Shown: one piece after another, positions 7,988-16,977 of the stretch | How positions within the stretch are numbered: the first letter of the stretch is position 1 | Layout of the letters: each line of letters begins with the position of its first letter | Assembly: GCF_024346395.1 (NCBI RefSeq) | Contig: NZ_JAGQCW010000004.1 | Span: 184,910 to 248,909 of the forward strand | Source: Cyanobium sp. AMD-g | GTDB taxonomy: Bacteria; Cyanobacteriota; Cyanobacteriia; PCC-6307; Cyanobiaceae | Direction: 5' to 3' | Length of the DNA stretch: 64,000 bases | Program-made: the position numbers and the translations under genes | The notes under the pieces: generated by a model | Told to the model about the DNA's origin: nothing | Databases searched by the model: none | What the model saw: only the letters and a program-made list of their open reading frames with translations

Positions 7988-9410
7988 GGCGCAACTGGAA
8001 ATCAGCCCCCCCTTCCGGTCCATCCGCCACCGAAACGCTCCCGCCCATCGCCTCCATCAACGCCCTGACCACCGCCAGACCCACGCCACTGCCCGGGACG
8101 GCGCTGCTGTGGCGCCCGCGGCCGAAGCGCTCGAAGATCAGCGCCTTTTCGTTATCTGGGACGCCGGGGCCAGAATCGATCACGTGCACCACCACACGAT
8201 CGAGGCTGGCATCCAGCCGCAGCTGAATAGGACCGGCGCCTGGATCGTATTTCTGAGCGTTTTCGATCAGGTTGGCCAGGCACTGCTCAAAGCGATCGGC
8301 ATCCCCCAGGGCGAAGGTGCGTGCCGACTGGGTGGCCCCGGGGCAGACGCGCAGGCGGCCGTAGCAACGCGAGCGCAGCCTCTCCGCCACCCGCTCGATC
8401 GCCTGGGCCACATCGAAGGGCTCATAGGGCATGAGGGTTCGATGGGCCTCGATGCGGGTGAGAGCCAGCAGGTCGGCCACCAGCTTGCCCATGCGGTTCG
8501 CCTCCGTCTCAATCAGCGCCAGCTGCTCGGCCTGCTGGTCGGAGAGATCGTTGGAGCGGCGCCGCAGGCTGCTGGCGTAGTTCCTGATCAGGCTGATGGG
8601 GGTGCGCAGCTCATGGCTCACGCCATTGGCGAAGCCCCGCTGGCGCTCCCAGGAGGCCGAGAGGCGATCGAGCAAATCATTGAAGGCCAATGCAATCGGC
8701 GCCAGCTCAGTGGGTTGGGCAGCCACCAACACCCGCTGGCTGTCGAGGCTGTCGGTGCTGATGGTCTGCATGCGCTGGCCAAGTTCATCGAGGGGCGATA
8801 GGCCCCGCAGCAGCACCGGCCGCAACAGCAGGCCAGTGAACAGGGTGGCAATGCCGGCCGCCGCAGACAGAAGAATCAGCAGCAGACGCTGCTGGGCCAG
8901 CTTCTGGGTGATGTCCTCAAGGAAGCGGAGACGCACCGTTTGCCCCCCCAGCTGGATCTGCTCGCCACTGGAAAGAAACGTAAGCCCACCCACCCGCACC
9001 ACCGCCACCTGATCGGGGCCGCCCGTGGGTCGTGGCAGCCGTGCCAGCGACACTCCGGTGGGGATGGAAAACAAGCGGATCTGGGGGGCGGCTCCATAGG
9101 GAATGCCCTGGTCGGTTTCAGCCCAGGCCAGGAAGTTGGGGCTGATCAGCTGGGCCAGGGTGTCGCTGATCGCATCGAGGCGTTGGGGGGCAGGGCTCCG
9201 GGCCAGGAGCACCTGGCGCACCGAGGCCGCGGTGGCACGATGCTGGTTGCGGCGTTCCTGGCTGGCCAGCAGGGCGGTGGCCGCGATCAGCAGGACATAG
9301 CCCCCCAGGACGGCCAGCAGACTCAAGCCCAGAAGCCGCCGCCGGATCGAAAACCCACCGACGAACGGGCGGGAGCGGCCCAGCGCCCGAGAAAAAGCCA
9401 GGAGTTTCAT
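7956..9410 (-). CDS. Sensor histidine kinase with HAMP domain
   Basis: A 484-residue membrane kinase. A first transmembrane helix (about 25-50, LLGLSLLAVLGGYVLLIAA) precedes a periplasmic sensor region of about 130 residues with no recognised domain; a second helix (LLLILLSAAAGIATLFTGLL) leads into a HAMP-like linker. The H-box is VSHELRTPISLIRNY, the N-box NLIENAQKYDP, and the G-boxes DSGPGVPD and GSGVGLAVV, so all ATP-binding and phosphotransfer motifs are present. It converges on two OmpR-type regulators, the likely phospho-acceptors. What it senses cannot be told from the sequence. Confidence 0.92.
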   Translation of the reverse strand: MKLLAFSRALGRSRPFVGGFSIRRRLLGLSLLAVLGGYVLLIAATALLASQERRNQHRATAASVRQVLLARSPAPQRLDAISDTLAQLISPNFLAWAETDQGIPYGAAPQIRLFSIPTGVSLARLPRPTGGPDQVAVVRVGGLTFLSSGEQIQLGGQTVRLRFLEDITQKLAQQRLLLILLSAAAGIATLFTGLLLRPVLLRGLSPLDELGQRMQTISTDSLDSQRVLVAAQPTELAPIALAFNDLLDRLSASWERQRGFANGVSHELRTPISLIRNYASSLRRRSNDLSDQQAEQLALIETEANRMGKLVADLLALTRIEAHRTLMPYEPFDVAQAIERVAERLRSRCYGRLRVCPGATQSARTFALGDADRFEQCLANLIENAQKYDPGAGPIQLRLDASLDRVVVHVIDSGPGVPDNEKALIFERFGRGRHSSAVPGSGVGLAVVRALMEAMGGSVSVADGPEGGADFQLRLKGAAPLLGA

Positions 9411-9647
9411 TAGAAGTCCATTAGTCCTCGTTGAGATCCGGTGCCATTTCGATCGTAGTGGGCCATGAGAAAGCCGCCATGATGACCCGATCCAAAGTGA
9501 ACCCCATCCTCCGGAACGCAGGTGGGGCTTTGGATCCGGACCTTAGGGGCTACAACATCGCCCCAGCCCTGCCACTATGGCAAGCGAATGGACAACACCC
9601 CATTTGTTGCATAAACTTCGGGAAGTCAAGAGCTTCTAAGCCCTGCC

Positions 9648-10061
9648 ATGAACATCTCCCCCAAGACCAAGCTGGCGCTAATGCGCAGCCTGCGCGAGAA
9701 GAAGAACCCATTGCAAAAGGGCTTCACCTTGATTGAGCTGATGATCGTAGTGGCGATCGTGGGCATTCTTTCTGCCGTGGCTCTGCCGAACTTTTTGGGT
9801 GCACGAGCAGCTGCTGGGGCAGGTGCGGCCATCGGCGAGACTCTTGGCTTAGCAAAGGAATGTGCAACTTTCAAGGCGTCAAGTGGAGTTGGTATTGCGC
9901 CTACAATTGCAGGTGTAGCCTGTGACTTAACAGCTCAAACATTCACTGCAACCTGGTCTGGTACCGTTAACGGTGTTCGCTGCCTTACCGCAACTGCTGC
10001 AGGCAATTCTGCAGCAAATATTTCAGTTTCCTCCCTTGGGGCACTTGGCTGTACCTTCTGA
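9648..10061 (+). CDS. pilA: Type IV major pilin-like protein (PilA family)
   Basis: A 137-residue prepilin. A basic leader ends at the PilD cleavage site KG/FTLIELMIVVAIVGILSAV, where Phe is the N-terminal methylated residue and Glu5 is present. The hydrophobic helix is followed by an Ala/Gly-rich stretch (ARAAAGAGAAIGE) and a globular part with cysteines including one three residues from the end (LGCTF), consistent with the disulfide-closed D-region of cyanobacterial PilA. The start may be the ATG at 9648 or the in-frame ATG at 9681. A strong terminator follows directly. The first half is GC-rich while the second is AT-richer, unlike the core genes upstream. Confidence 0.9.
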   Translation: MNISPKTKLALMRSLREKKNPLQKGFTLIELMIVVAIVGILSAVALPNFLGARAAAGAGAAIGETLGLAKECATFKASSGVGIAPTIAGVACDLTAQTFTATWSGTVNGVRCLTATAAGNSAANISVSSLGALGCTF

Positions 10062-10087
10062 TACTTGAAATTTGGGCCTAGCCTTAT

Positions 10088-10115
10088 AGCTCTCGAGACC
10101 CGAGAGCTTTTTATT
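10088..10115 (+). terminator. Rho-independent terminator after pilA
   Basis: An 8-bp perfect stem AGCTCTCG / CGAGAGCT (10088-10095 and 10101-10108) with a 5-base loop, followed by a T-rich run. It lies 26 bases after the pilA stop and makes pilA a single-gene transcript on its 3' side. Confidence 0.85.
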
Positions 10116-10441
10116 TGGCAACTTAAGCCATTTTCTGTATCACATCGCCCACGAGTCGATCACCTTTAAATGAGTACCCTACGGAATAGATAGCATCTGC
10201 AGGATAGTCCAAGTCACTTTTGCTTCAACGACACTTATTAAATGTCCAGCCATACCACCCCAATAGCTTCATCTACATATACTTCATGTCAATTAAGGTA
10301 CACTGGCACCCGAAGAGAATGCAATCAACGGAAGACGGCCAAGGCAAAAGCCTGCTGACACTAATACCGCAGCTGAGCTATCATCATTCACAAGACAATG
10401 TATAGCTCCACAGGTCCAGCCAACTAAGTAAGAGTGAATGC
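10116..10441. other. Intergenic region between pilA terminator and GT41 gene
   Basis: About 325 AT-rich bases without a convincing gene. A short open frame at 10220-10405 has no recognisable features. This region should hold the promoter of the following glycosyltransferase, but I see no strong consensus. Confidence 0.4.
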
Positions 10442-12601
10442 ATGGAACTACGCTCCTTCATTGACTCTGATGCAAAAACAGAGGCATTCTTTCTTTGCAG
10501 AGTAGGAGAGTATCGAAAAGCAGTAGCCTTGGCACTTAGAGCCAAGAGATCACGCGATGATCTTCCAACAGAGCTAGACCTTGCGCTTCCAACCTCTCTA
10601 ATCAAATGTGGGCGCTACAGGGCGTCCCTTCGATATTCATTAGAATTATTAACTAGACAGACCGAGCAGTCAGCTAGAATTGTCGATGACCTAGTTCATC
10701 TCATATGTGGGGCCATTTCCAATTTTCAGTTCAGCAAGGAAGAGCTTGTAAATACTTTAACTCTGATTCAAGAGGTAAAGCTCAGTCCGATTCAATTTGC
10801 TAGCATTACTTCCCATATTCAGTGTGATGAATTGCGCTCCATACTCCTGGAGAGTAGCATTCTTACCAGAGATTTCACCCCTGACCAACTAGTCTTTATA
10901 AACGCGTCGGTTTTACATCAACGAGGGAATGATCTTGCGGCAATAAAGTTAATCCAAGATCTTCAGGCCAAAGGAAGAGTCGCTAAAGATTCAGCTCTAT
11001 TAATTGCGACAATACTAAATAAGAATGGAAATCTATACTATGCCAGAAAGTACGCGTGCATGGCACTTAAGATTGACTCTCAAGACATAGTTTGCTTGGA
11101 CGTCCTTGGCCAGGTTCTGTATCAGGAATCAAAATGGAAAGCCACAAGGAGAATCTATGAGATAATCCATCAGATTACGCGTGACGACATCAGTATGCTT
11201 AACATGGAGTTTACACTCCCTGCAATTCCACTCTCCTCGCACGATCTAGATACTGCGCTGGCTACCTATCGCAGACTATTAGCAAGTCCAACACGACAAG
11301 GTAAGATCATTGGAATTGAGCAGAGCCTCAAAGTGTGCAGTCCCCTGTGTCATTCATTTTTTCTTGCATATCAAGGTGATATTCACCTAAAGGAGTTACT
11401 TGAAGGATACACAAGCCTTATTCGGTCAGTCTGCCACACGATAGTAACTGATAACTTCTTAGTGCATTCGCCTGATGGTGATAAGAAGGCCCTCGCGGAT
11501 ACCCGAAGAGACAGTCAGACAAGGGTCAAGATCGGATTCGTCTCTAAGCACTTCTCTCAGCATAGCAATCTTCAGGCGCACCAAGGTCTCATCAGCCATC
11601 TTGATAGAAGATTATTCGAAATATTAATCATTCACCGACAAGGCACAAGAAGGGATGGAGCCCACCATGCTGTAAATGAGTATGCTGATCAAGTGATTTA
11701 TCTTGAAGACGACTTTGGCCGAAACTGTCAACGGATAGCTGAACTACGTTTAGATATTCTCTTTTTTACTGATATTGGGATGTCGCCTTTTGACAATGTA
11801 CTGGCGATGGTTCGCCTTGCTCCGAAACAGGTTACAGGATGGGGAATCCCTCACACCACAGGACTCAGAGAAATCGATTATTATATGCGGTCGACAATCT
11901 TTGATGACTGCGAAGATGCTAGTCAGTATACTGAGACTCTAAAGGTTCTAGATGGCTATCTAGGATATTTTAATATTGACAAAGCAGACCTAACTGTCAG
12001 ACCAAGGGAATACTTTATGCTTCCTCCAGATCGTTTTTTAATCGGTTGTCTTCAAGCGCTCCACAAGATACATCCTGATTTTGATGAGTATTTAGAGGCT
12101 ATCGCCAGAATCGATGAGTCCATTTTAATTGTAATTGCAGCATCTGAAACCGATGCGCATAATCGCCGCATTATAAGGCGCCTAAAGCGGTCCGCTCCAT
12201 CAGCATTAAAGCAAATCTGCTTTTTACAGAAGATGAACATGGGTGAGTATTACAGCCTAAATAGCATTCTAGATCTAAATCTTGATACGATTCACTATGG
12301 TGCAGGCATCACGTTTATTCAGACAGCATGGTGTGGGCCTCCTTGCGTTACACAAAGGGCCAGGACAGTTAGAGCCTCCGTAGTATCTAGGTCATACGAA
12401 TATGCTGGAATTGAAAATCCACCAATCGCCAAGAGCAAAGGTGATTACATCGCTATTGTCGAAGACCTCATGAAGGACGATGACCGTCGAATGGCGCTCA
12501 GAAACGAAATCCATACCAAGAGCCAAGGAACCATCTATAACAATACGAAGTTTATTGAATCTTGCCAGCGTTTTTTTCTTGACTTGAATAGGCCAAAATA
12601 G
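10442..12601 (+). CDS. TPR-containing GT41 (SPINDLY/OGT-like) protein glycosyltransferase
   Basis: A 719-residue protein. The N-terminal half is alpha-helical with TPR-like repeats (for example ARKYACMALKIDSQDIVCLD). The C-terminal half carries the marks of O-GlcNAc-transferase/SPINDLY enzymes: KIGFVSKHFSQHSN opening the catalytic domain, APKQVTGWGIPHTTGLREID matching the conserved TTG-x-ID block, and LDTIHYGAGITFIQTAWCG with CVT following, matching the nucleotide-sugar site. Such enzymes transfer a sugar to Ser/Thr of proteins in the cytoplasm. The gene is AT-rich with A/T-ending codons unlike the flanking core genes, suggesting transfer. Proximity to pilA makes pilin or another surface protein a possible substrate (inference). 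Confidence 0.82.
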   Translation: MELRSFIDSDAKTEAFFLCRVGEYRKAVALALRAKRSRDDLPTELDLALPTSLIKCGRYRASLRYSLELLTRQTEQSARIVDDLVHLICGAISNFQFSKEELVNTLTLIQEVKLSPIQFASITSHIQCDELRSILLESSILTRDFTPDQLVFINASVLHQRGNDLAAIKLIQDLQAKGRVAKDSALLIATILNKNGNLYYARKYACMALKIDSQDIVCLDVLGQVLYQESKWKATRRIYEIIHQITRDDISMLNMEFTLPAIPLSSHDLDTALATYRRLLASPTRQGKIIGIEQSLKVCSPLCHSFFLAYQGDIHLKELLEGYTSLIRSVCHTIVTDNFLVHSPDGDKKALADTRRDSQTRVKIGFVSKHFSQHSNLQAHQGLISHLDRRLFEILIIHRQGTRRDGAHHAVNEYADQVIYLEDDFGRNCQRIAELRLDILFFTDIGMSPFDNVLAMVRLAPKQVTGWGIPHTTGLREIDYYMRSTIFDDCEDASQYTETLKVLDGYLGYFNIDKADLTVRPREYFMLPPDRFLIGCLQALHKIHPDFDEYLEAIARIDESILIVIAASETDAHNRRIIRRLKRSAPSALKQICFLQKMNMGEYYSLNSILDLNLDTIHYGAGITFIQTAWCGPPCVTQRARTVRASVVSRSYEYAGIENPPIAKSKGDYIAIVEDLMKDDDRRMALRNEIHTKSQGTIYNNTKFIESCQRFFLDLNRPK

Positions 12602-12705
12602 GGCCTCCTGACAAATAGATAGTCGTCTGCAACGGTGTGGATCCGAGCAGTTTTGGCCGGTAGGATATACAAAGAATCGGTGCATATCGGCCGACAAGCA
12701 GCCCT
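12602..12705 (+). repeat. Diverged noncoding repeat, copy 1
   Basis: About 105 bases directly after the GT41 stop resemble 15362-15468 by eye, roughly 70% identical (shared blocks include GTCGTCTGCA, AGTTTT and GCATAT). The unit lies 3' of both glycosyltransferase genes in the same orientation. Nature unknown; no coding frame is conserved. Confidence 0.55.
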
Positions 12706-13793
12706 ACTTTTTTGCTTGCCCCCTGGAAAAGTGAAATGGCGCTGGTCAGTGATCAGCCGGCAACAGCCTAAGGATGAAGCAACACTCCAAGTGAGGTCAT
12801 ATTGGCCTTTTCGCTAGTCGGGCGCTTCCGGCCTTCTCAAGAGGCCCTACAATAAACCATCATTCATGGTGCACTAATTGATCAAAGTAATTGCCTTTAA
12901 GACAATACGCATGATCACAATCATCAGTTTTGTTTCCACGGTGTTGTACAGCTTCCTATCGGCACTTTCAACTCTCCCCAACGAACTAGAAACCAAACCG
13001 CAACATCCAAGCGGCATAGATCGAAAGGAGTAAACGAGGCTGGAAAGATACTGAATCAGTATTTAGTGATCATTATTCAGCCACTGCCTCATCGGATTAT
13101 AAATCCTCAAGAGGAATCGAGGTGGGCTAGCGTTGAAGTCGCTGCCAAACCTCTAAGATGCGAAGTGCATAGTCTATAATGAGCGGCAAGAGGTGATGAC
13201 AAAGTATGCGGCTGAGCAGTAGTCTTTACTGCTCTTCCTGATATCGTGCCCTTTTGCGATCTCCCGATCGCTCAACGACATAAGGAGGTGGACCATGAAG
13301 CAAGAAAATAGGATAATCATCTCAAGCTGCTGCTTGATGGCGATGCTCGACACCTTCGCCTGAAAAGGAATGTGATGACCAATCAACAGCCATTGGGGGT
13401 ACCTTGACTCTGCGTAGCATGGCAGGCCCCTACTGACGGTTTCGGGTAGCGGGGCTCTGTCAGAGCAATCATGGGCTGCCATGGCAGCCACTAGTCCATC
13501 TCCCCCAAAAACTTTCACGCCTAATGCGCTTCATGGCAAAGGTTTCCTCATAATTCTTGAATGTCAGTTACTTGCCTACTGTCACGTTAGTATCGGCAAG
13601 AGTTCACGGCCAAGTTGTCCGGTGCCGGGGTTGGTTTTCCAGGGTTTCCCTTACGTTGTTCTCAAAAGAACCAAACCTATGCTTGCTTACCAAGTCTGAA
13701 TAAGCCCACATCAGAACCAGTACTGGAAACGAGTGGAAAAGCGACTATCACCCTAGAATCTCAATACCATGAGTCCTTACTCTCCAACCTCTG
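12706..13793. other. Long intergenic region without a supportable gene
   Basis: About 1.1 kb between the two glycosyltransferase genes. I see no recognisable gene. A 40-codon frame at 12911-13033 has a hydrophobic N-terminus (MITIISFVSTVLYSFLSAL) but no good ribosome site, and a reverse-strand frame at 13174-13518 (114 codons) has unremarkable composition. The stretch may be decayed DNA or hold a regulatory RNA. Confidence 0.4.
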
Positions 13794-15158
13794 ATGGAAA
13801 TTCGCATTGTCTCTGCCACAAGATATTCCGAGCAGGACTTTTGGAATTACTCGGCGCTAGGTCAATCAATCACAAGATTAAATATAAGCAAAGATTTTGT
13901 GCAGATAGCCTTTGAAAACGGCACTGGTCTTCCCGATGTCTACAATAAAGCAATCGAGAGCTCGGCAAGCTCAGACGGGATTGTCTTTATCCATGATGAT
14001 GTGTGGATCGAAGATTTTCTATTTATTGAAAGGGTGAGAGAAGGACTTGAACAGTTTGATGCGTTTGGGGTTATTGGCAATCGGCGGCGAGTCCCCGGCC
14101 AACCGTCTTGGGCATACACAAGCCTAGAGTTCACCTGGGACCAAGAAGTTAACCTAATTGGCGCTATAGCACATGGAGACTATCCATTCGGGGAAATCAT
14201 GAGGTTCACTAACACCCGAGGGGTTTGTGAACTTGTAGACGGTCTCATGATAGCCGCAAGCTGCCTTCAGCTTCGTCAACAGAATATATTATTTGACAAA
14301 CAGTTCTCCTTCCACTTCTATGATCTTGATTTCTGCAGACAAGTTAGAAAAGCCGGACTGAGACTCGGAGTGCATCCGATTAGTCTGACACATCAAAGTA
14401 GCGGCAAGCTTGGCACAGAAGAATGGAGAAGTTCCTACAGTAGATATATTGGGAAGTGGGATCAAGAATTCAGCGCTTTCTCTAAGCTTGCTTTTTCGAC
14501 TCCCGCTCATGACAACTTCAATCCGGACATACTCAAGATAATGAATAAGGATTATGACACGATCGTAGAGGTTGGGTGTAGCCGAGGGGCTCTTGCAAGA
14601 GCATACCGCGAGAGCTTTAACTGCAATAGGTATATCGGCATCGATATCGATGAAAGTTCAGCAGTATTTGCTCGCAATCACTGTACAGAGGTTATCATAG
14701 GAGATGTCGAGATAATTGACGATGACGCATGGAAGAAACTATTTCCAAGCTCTCTATGGATCTTTGGAGATTCACTGGAACATTTAAAAGATCCGTGGAC
14801 TCTTCTAAGCCGCATTCGACAGAGTATTGAGCCTGAAGACTCTATCATTGCCTGCATTCCTAATGCTCAGCACTGGAGTGTCATCGCCCGGCTGGCAAGC
14901 GGGAACTTTCAGTATGAGGATGAGGGCTTGCTAGATCGTACGCACCTAAGGTGGTTTACAAAAAGGACGATTATTGACCTTTTTGAAAAGACTGGTTACT
15001 CCATTGAACTGATTCTGCCGAGGATTTTTGAAGACCATAGCCAAAATGAATACTTGCCTATGATTAACAAGATTGCCCATGCCTATGATTGCAGCATTAC
15101 TGACATCTCCAATAACTGTATTCCAATTCAATATGTCATAAAAGCTAGGCCTGCATGA
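13794..15158 (+). CDS. Fusion of family-2-like glycosyltransferase and SAM methyltransferase
   Basis: A 454-residue two-domain protein. Residues 1-230 resemble a GT-A glycosyltransferase: IVFIHDDVWI gives a DxD-like HDD at 67-69, and FHFYDLDFCRQVRKAGLRLG matches the acceptor-side motif of family 2 enzymes. Residues 240-454 form a class I methyltransferase: IVEVGCSRGALARAY (257-271) is the SAM motif I, followed by GIDIDE and LWIFGDSLEHLKDP as in Methyltransf_11/23 enzymes. The product probably adds and methylates a sugar on a surface glycan or glycoprotein. The gene is AT-rich like the GT41 gene and different from the core. The exact donor and acceptor are unknown. Confidence 0.78.
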   Translation: MEIRIVSATRYSEQDFWNYSALGQSITRLNISKDFVQIAFENGTGLPDVYNKAIESSASSDGIVFIHDDVWIEDFLFIERVREGLEQFDAFGVIGNRRRVPGQPSWAYTSLEFTWDQEVNLIGAIAHGDYPFGEIMRFTNTRGVCELVDGLMIAASCLQLRQQNILFDKQFSFHFYDLDFCRQVRKAGLRLGVHPISLTHQSSGKLGTEEWRSSYSRYIGKWDQEFSAFSKLAFSTPAHDNFNPDILKIMNKDYDTIVEVGCSRGALARAYRESFNCNRYIGIDIDESSAVFARNHCTEVIIGDVEIIDDDAWKKLFPSSLWIFGDSLEHLKDPWTLLSRIRQSIEPEDSIIACIPNAQHWSVIARLASGNFQYEDEGLLDRTHLRWFTKRTIIDLFEKTGYSIELILPRIFEDHSQNEYLPMINKIAHAYDCSITDISNNCIPIQYVIKARPA

Positions 15159-15514
15159 TCCAAAACGATCATTCTGCAGATACGCCCACACATTGCCAAG
15201 CCTTAGACTTGACAGACGATCTCTAGGTACGATTAAATCGAATGGGTCACTCATTCCTGTCGTCCAAATCATTAGCATTATACTGCGCACTTTAAATGGC
15301 AGGCCTTGATTTGCTCACCGGCAGACACTAAGACAATGCAGAAATAGATCTAGGCGGAATACAGGCCCTCCCGAGGAATAGTGGGTCGTCTGCAGCTCAG
15401 TTGATCTGTGTAGTTTTAGCTAGTAGCATGAACACAAATCGACGCATATTCGCTGGTAGGCTGTCCTGGGTTTTCCGCATACATCGACGCGTTCATCGTC
15501 TACAGGCGTGAGAC
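15159..15514. other. Intergenic region before the IS3 element
   Basis: About 355 bases with no gene that I can support. It contains the second copy of the diverged noncoding repeat (15362-15468) and then runs into the left end of the insertion sequence. Confidence 0.5.
15362..15468 (+). repeat. Diverged noncoding repeat, copy 2
   Basis: Resembles 12602-12705 in the same orientation, with a 2-base gap in the middle. It lies about 200 bases after the fusion gene and about 50 bases before the IS3 left end. Confidence 0.55.
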
Positions 15515-15543
15515 TGGGGTTCCCCTGATTCCGTGGACAGCGA

Positions 15544-16383
15544 TCAGGGGGTCACAGAGGTGAGTGTAAATGCAGCGATGAACCGCTGCTCGTAGTCGAT
15601 CGGATTGAGGTAACCGATCGTTGAATGACGGCGCTCGCGGTTGTAGTAGCCCTCGATCCAGAAGGCCAGATCGCGCTGCAGTTGCTGCGGTGAAATTAGG
15701 ACTGCCCGATCGTCATCGAGGTCCAGTTCCAATTTGAGGGTGGAGAAAAAGCTCTCCACCACCGCGTTGTCCCAGCAGCATCCCTTGGCGGAAATGCTGC
15801 AGAGGATCCCGTGCTTGGCGAGCCGGTCGCGGTAGTCGGTGGCCCGGTACTGGCTGCCCTGATCCGTGTGGATCAGCAGCTGCTCCGGCTCCACCTGCCG
15901 GTGGCCGAGGGCCCGGTTGAGAGCCTCAATCACCAAGGCGGCATCCCTGCGTTGATTCAGCGTCCAACCCACCACACGGCGACTGAACAGATCGATCCAT
16001 ACCGCCAGGTATCGCCAGCCGGCGCTGGTGCGGATGTAGGTGATGTCGCCGGCCCAGCAGCGGTTCGGGGCCGGGGGGTGGAAGTCCTGCTGCAGCAGGT
16101 TCTCCGCCACCCCAGCGGCTCCGCTGCTGGCCCTGCTGCAGGGCCGGAACGCCTTTCGGGTCCTGGCCCGCAGATCGGCACGACGCATGAGCCGAGCGAC
16201 ACGGTGGCGTCCCACCGGGTGGCCGGCTGAGCGCAGTTCCTGGTGGATCCGAGGCGAGCCGAAGAAGCCCCGGTGCTCCTGGAACACCGCCTGGATCTCA
16301 GCGGTGAGTCGGGCGTTCTCGGCCGCTCGCTTTCCCGGCGCGTCCTGCCGCTGCCGCCAGGCGTAGAACCCACTGCGGGCCAC
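15544..16383 (-). CDS. IS3-family transposase OrfB (DDE integrase core)
   Basis: A 279-residue catalytic part with an HTH_21-like region (EHRGFFGSPRIHQELR) and the rve integrase core: first Asp in GDITYI, second Asp in IHTDQGSQY and Glu in NAVVESFFSTLK, so the DDE triad is complete. The GTG at 16383 is only a nominal start: the frame stays open upstream to the slippery heptamer at 16494-16500, giving FCLIDQLADQHSISWLCRQL before it, as in OrfAB fusion transposases made by -1 frameshifting. No inactivating mutation was seen. Confidence 0.9.
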   Translation of the reverse strand: MARSGFYAWRQRQDAPGKRAAENARLTAEIQAVFQEHRGFFGSPRIHQELRSAGHPVGRHRVARLMRRADLRARTRKAFRPCSRASSGAAGVAENLLQQDFHPPAPNRCWAGDITYIRTSAGWRYLAVWIDLFSRRVVGWTLNQRRDAALVIEALNRALGHRQVEPEQLLIHTDQGSQYRATDYRDRLAKHGILCSISAKGCCWDNAVVESFFSTLKLELDLDDDRAVLISPQQLQRDLAFWIEGYYNRERRHSTIGYLNPIDYEQRFIAAFTLTSVTP

Positions 16384-16436
16384 GCCCAGCTGCCGGCACA
16401 GCCAGGAGATGGAGTGCTGATCAGCGAGCTGGTCGA

Positions 16437-16766
16437 TCAGGCAAAACCTCTCGGCGGCAGCTGCTTCTTGGCAAAGTGCGCTGCCGCCAGCCTGAAAAAA
16501 TCCTTCTCCCTCCTGAGCTCGCGGTTCTCCTTGCGGAGCCGGCTGAGTTCAGCGCGCTCCTCACTGCTGAGCAGGCCCTGGTCCCTGGGTCCGGCCTGGC
16601 CGCGATCTATGCGGGCCTGCCTCACCCAGCGGGCGAGGCTGCTGGAGGGAAGGCCAAGCCGCTGGGCCACGACATTGCAGGAGAGGCCCTCCTGCAGGCA
16701 GAGCTCCACGGCCTCCACCTTCTGCTGCGCCGTGAACCGGCGCCGAGTCTTGGTTGGGTTGGTCAT
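16437..16766 (-). CDS. IS3-family OrfA (helix-turn-helix protein)
   Basis: A 109-residue DNA-binding protein with the transposase HTH region (RRRFTAQQKVEAVELCLQEG ... SSLARWVRQARID) and a leucine-rich coiled coil (ELSRLRKENRELRREKDFFR) that mediates oligomerisation. It ends in the TGA at 16437-16439, and its 3' part contains the -1 slippery heptamer. It binds the terminal repeats of the element and regulates transposition. Confidence 0.9.
   Translation of the reverse strand: MTNPTKTRRRFTAQQKVEAVELCLQEGLSCNVVAQRLGLPSSSLARWVRQARIDRGQAGPRDQGLLSSEERAELSRLRKENRELRREKDFFRLAAAHFAKKQLPPRGFA
16494..16500 (-). promoter_or_regulatory. Programmed -1 frameshift site (T TTT TTC)
   Basis: On the minus strand the heptamer T TTT TTC sits in the correct phase of orfA (codons TTT TTC). 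Slipping back one base enters the orfB frame, which is open from here through the whole transposase core. Confidence 0.75.
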
Positions 16767-16830
16767 CGATGGACAGTCTGGTGGTCATGGCGTGACCCTT
16801 GTCGACTTGTCCTCAGAATCGGGGGAAGCC

Positions 16831-16977
16831 CAGATCTTCCCCAGCGGATCGATGACCGTGGCCGCCGTGGACCGGCTGGTGCACCACTGCCACATCGTTG
16901 GCATCAAAGGCGAGAGCTACCGCCAGAAGCAAGCGGCTGCAAGAGTTTCCAGCAATGCCGCTGACCCGCCAACGTAA
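16831..16977 (+). pseudogene. IS21-family IstB helper ATPase, 3' remnant
   Basis: About 48 codons encode SGSMTVAAVDRLVHHCHIVG and KGESYRQKQA, the C-terminal signature of IstB (the INIKGESYR-type ending). The rest of istB and istA are missing; the fragment begins exactly at the right end of the IS3 element, so the IS3 either inserted into the IS21 or a deletion joined them. Confidence 0.75.

Larger units (their letters stand above)
15515..16832 (-). mobile_element. IS3-family insertion sequence
   Basis: About 1318 bases with imperfect terminal inverted repeats of about 25 bases or more: TGGGGTTCCCCTGATTCCG at 15515 and the reverse complement of the right end at 16832, TGGGCTTCCCCCGATTCTG. Both ends start with TG, usual for IS3. 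It encodes orfA and orfB on the minus strand with a -1 slippery site. No convincing target duplication is present (GAC on the left, GAT on the right), so it may be old or rearranged. The right end abuts an istB remnant. Confidence 0.88.

Noticed and set aside
13174..13518. 114-codon minus-strand frame in the gap
   Set aside because: No conserved motif, no Shine-Dalgarno, unremarkable composition.
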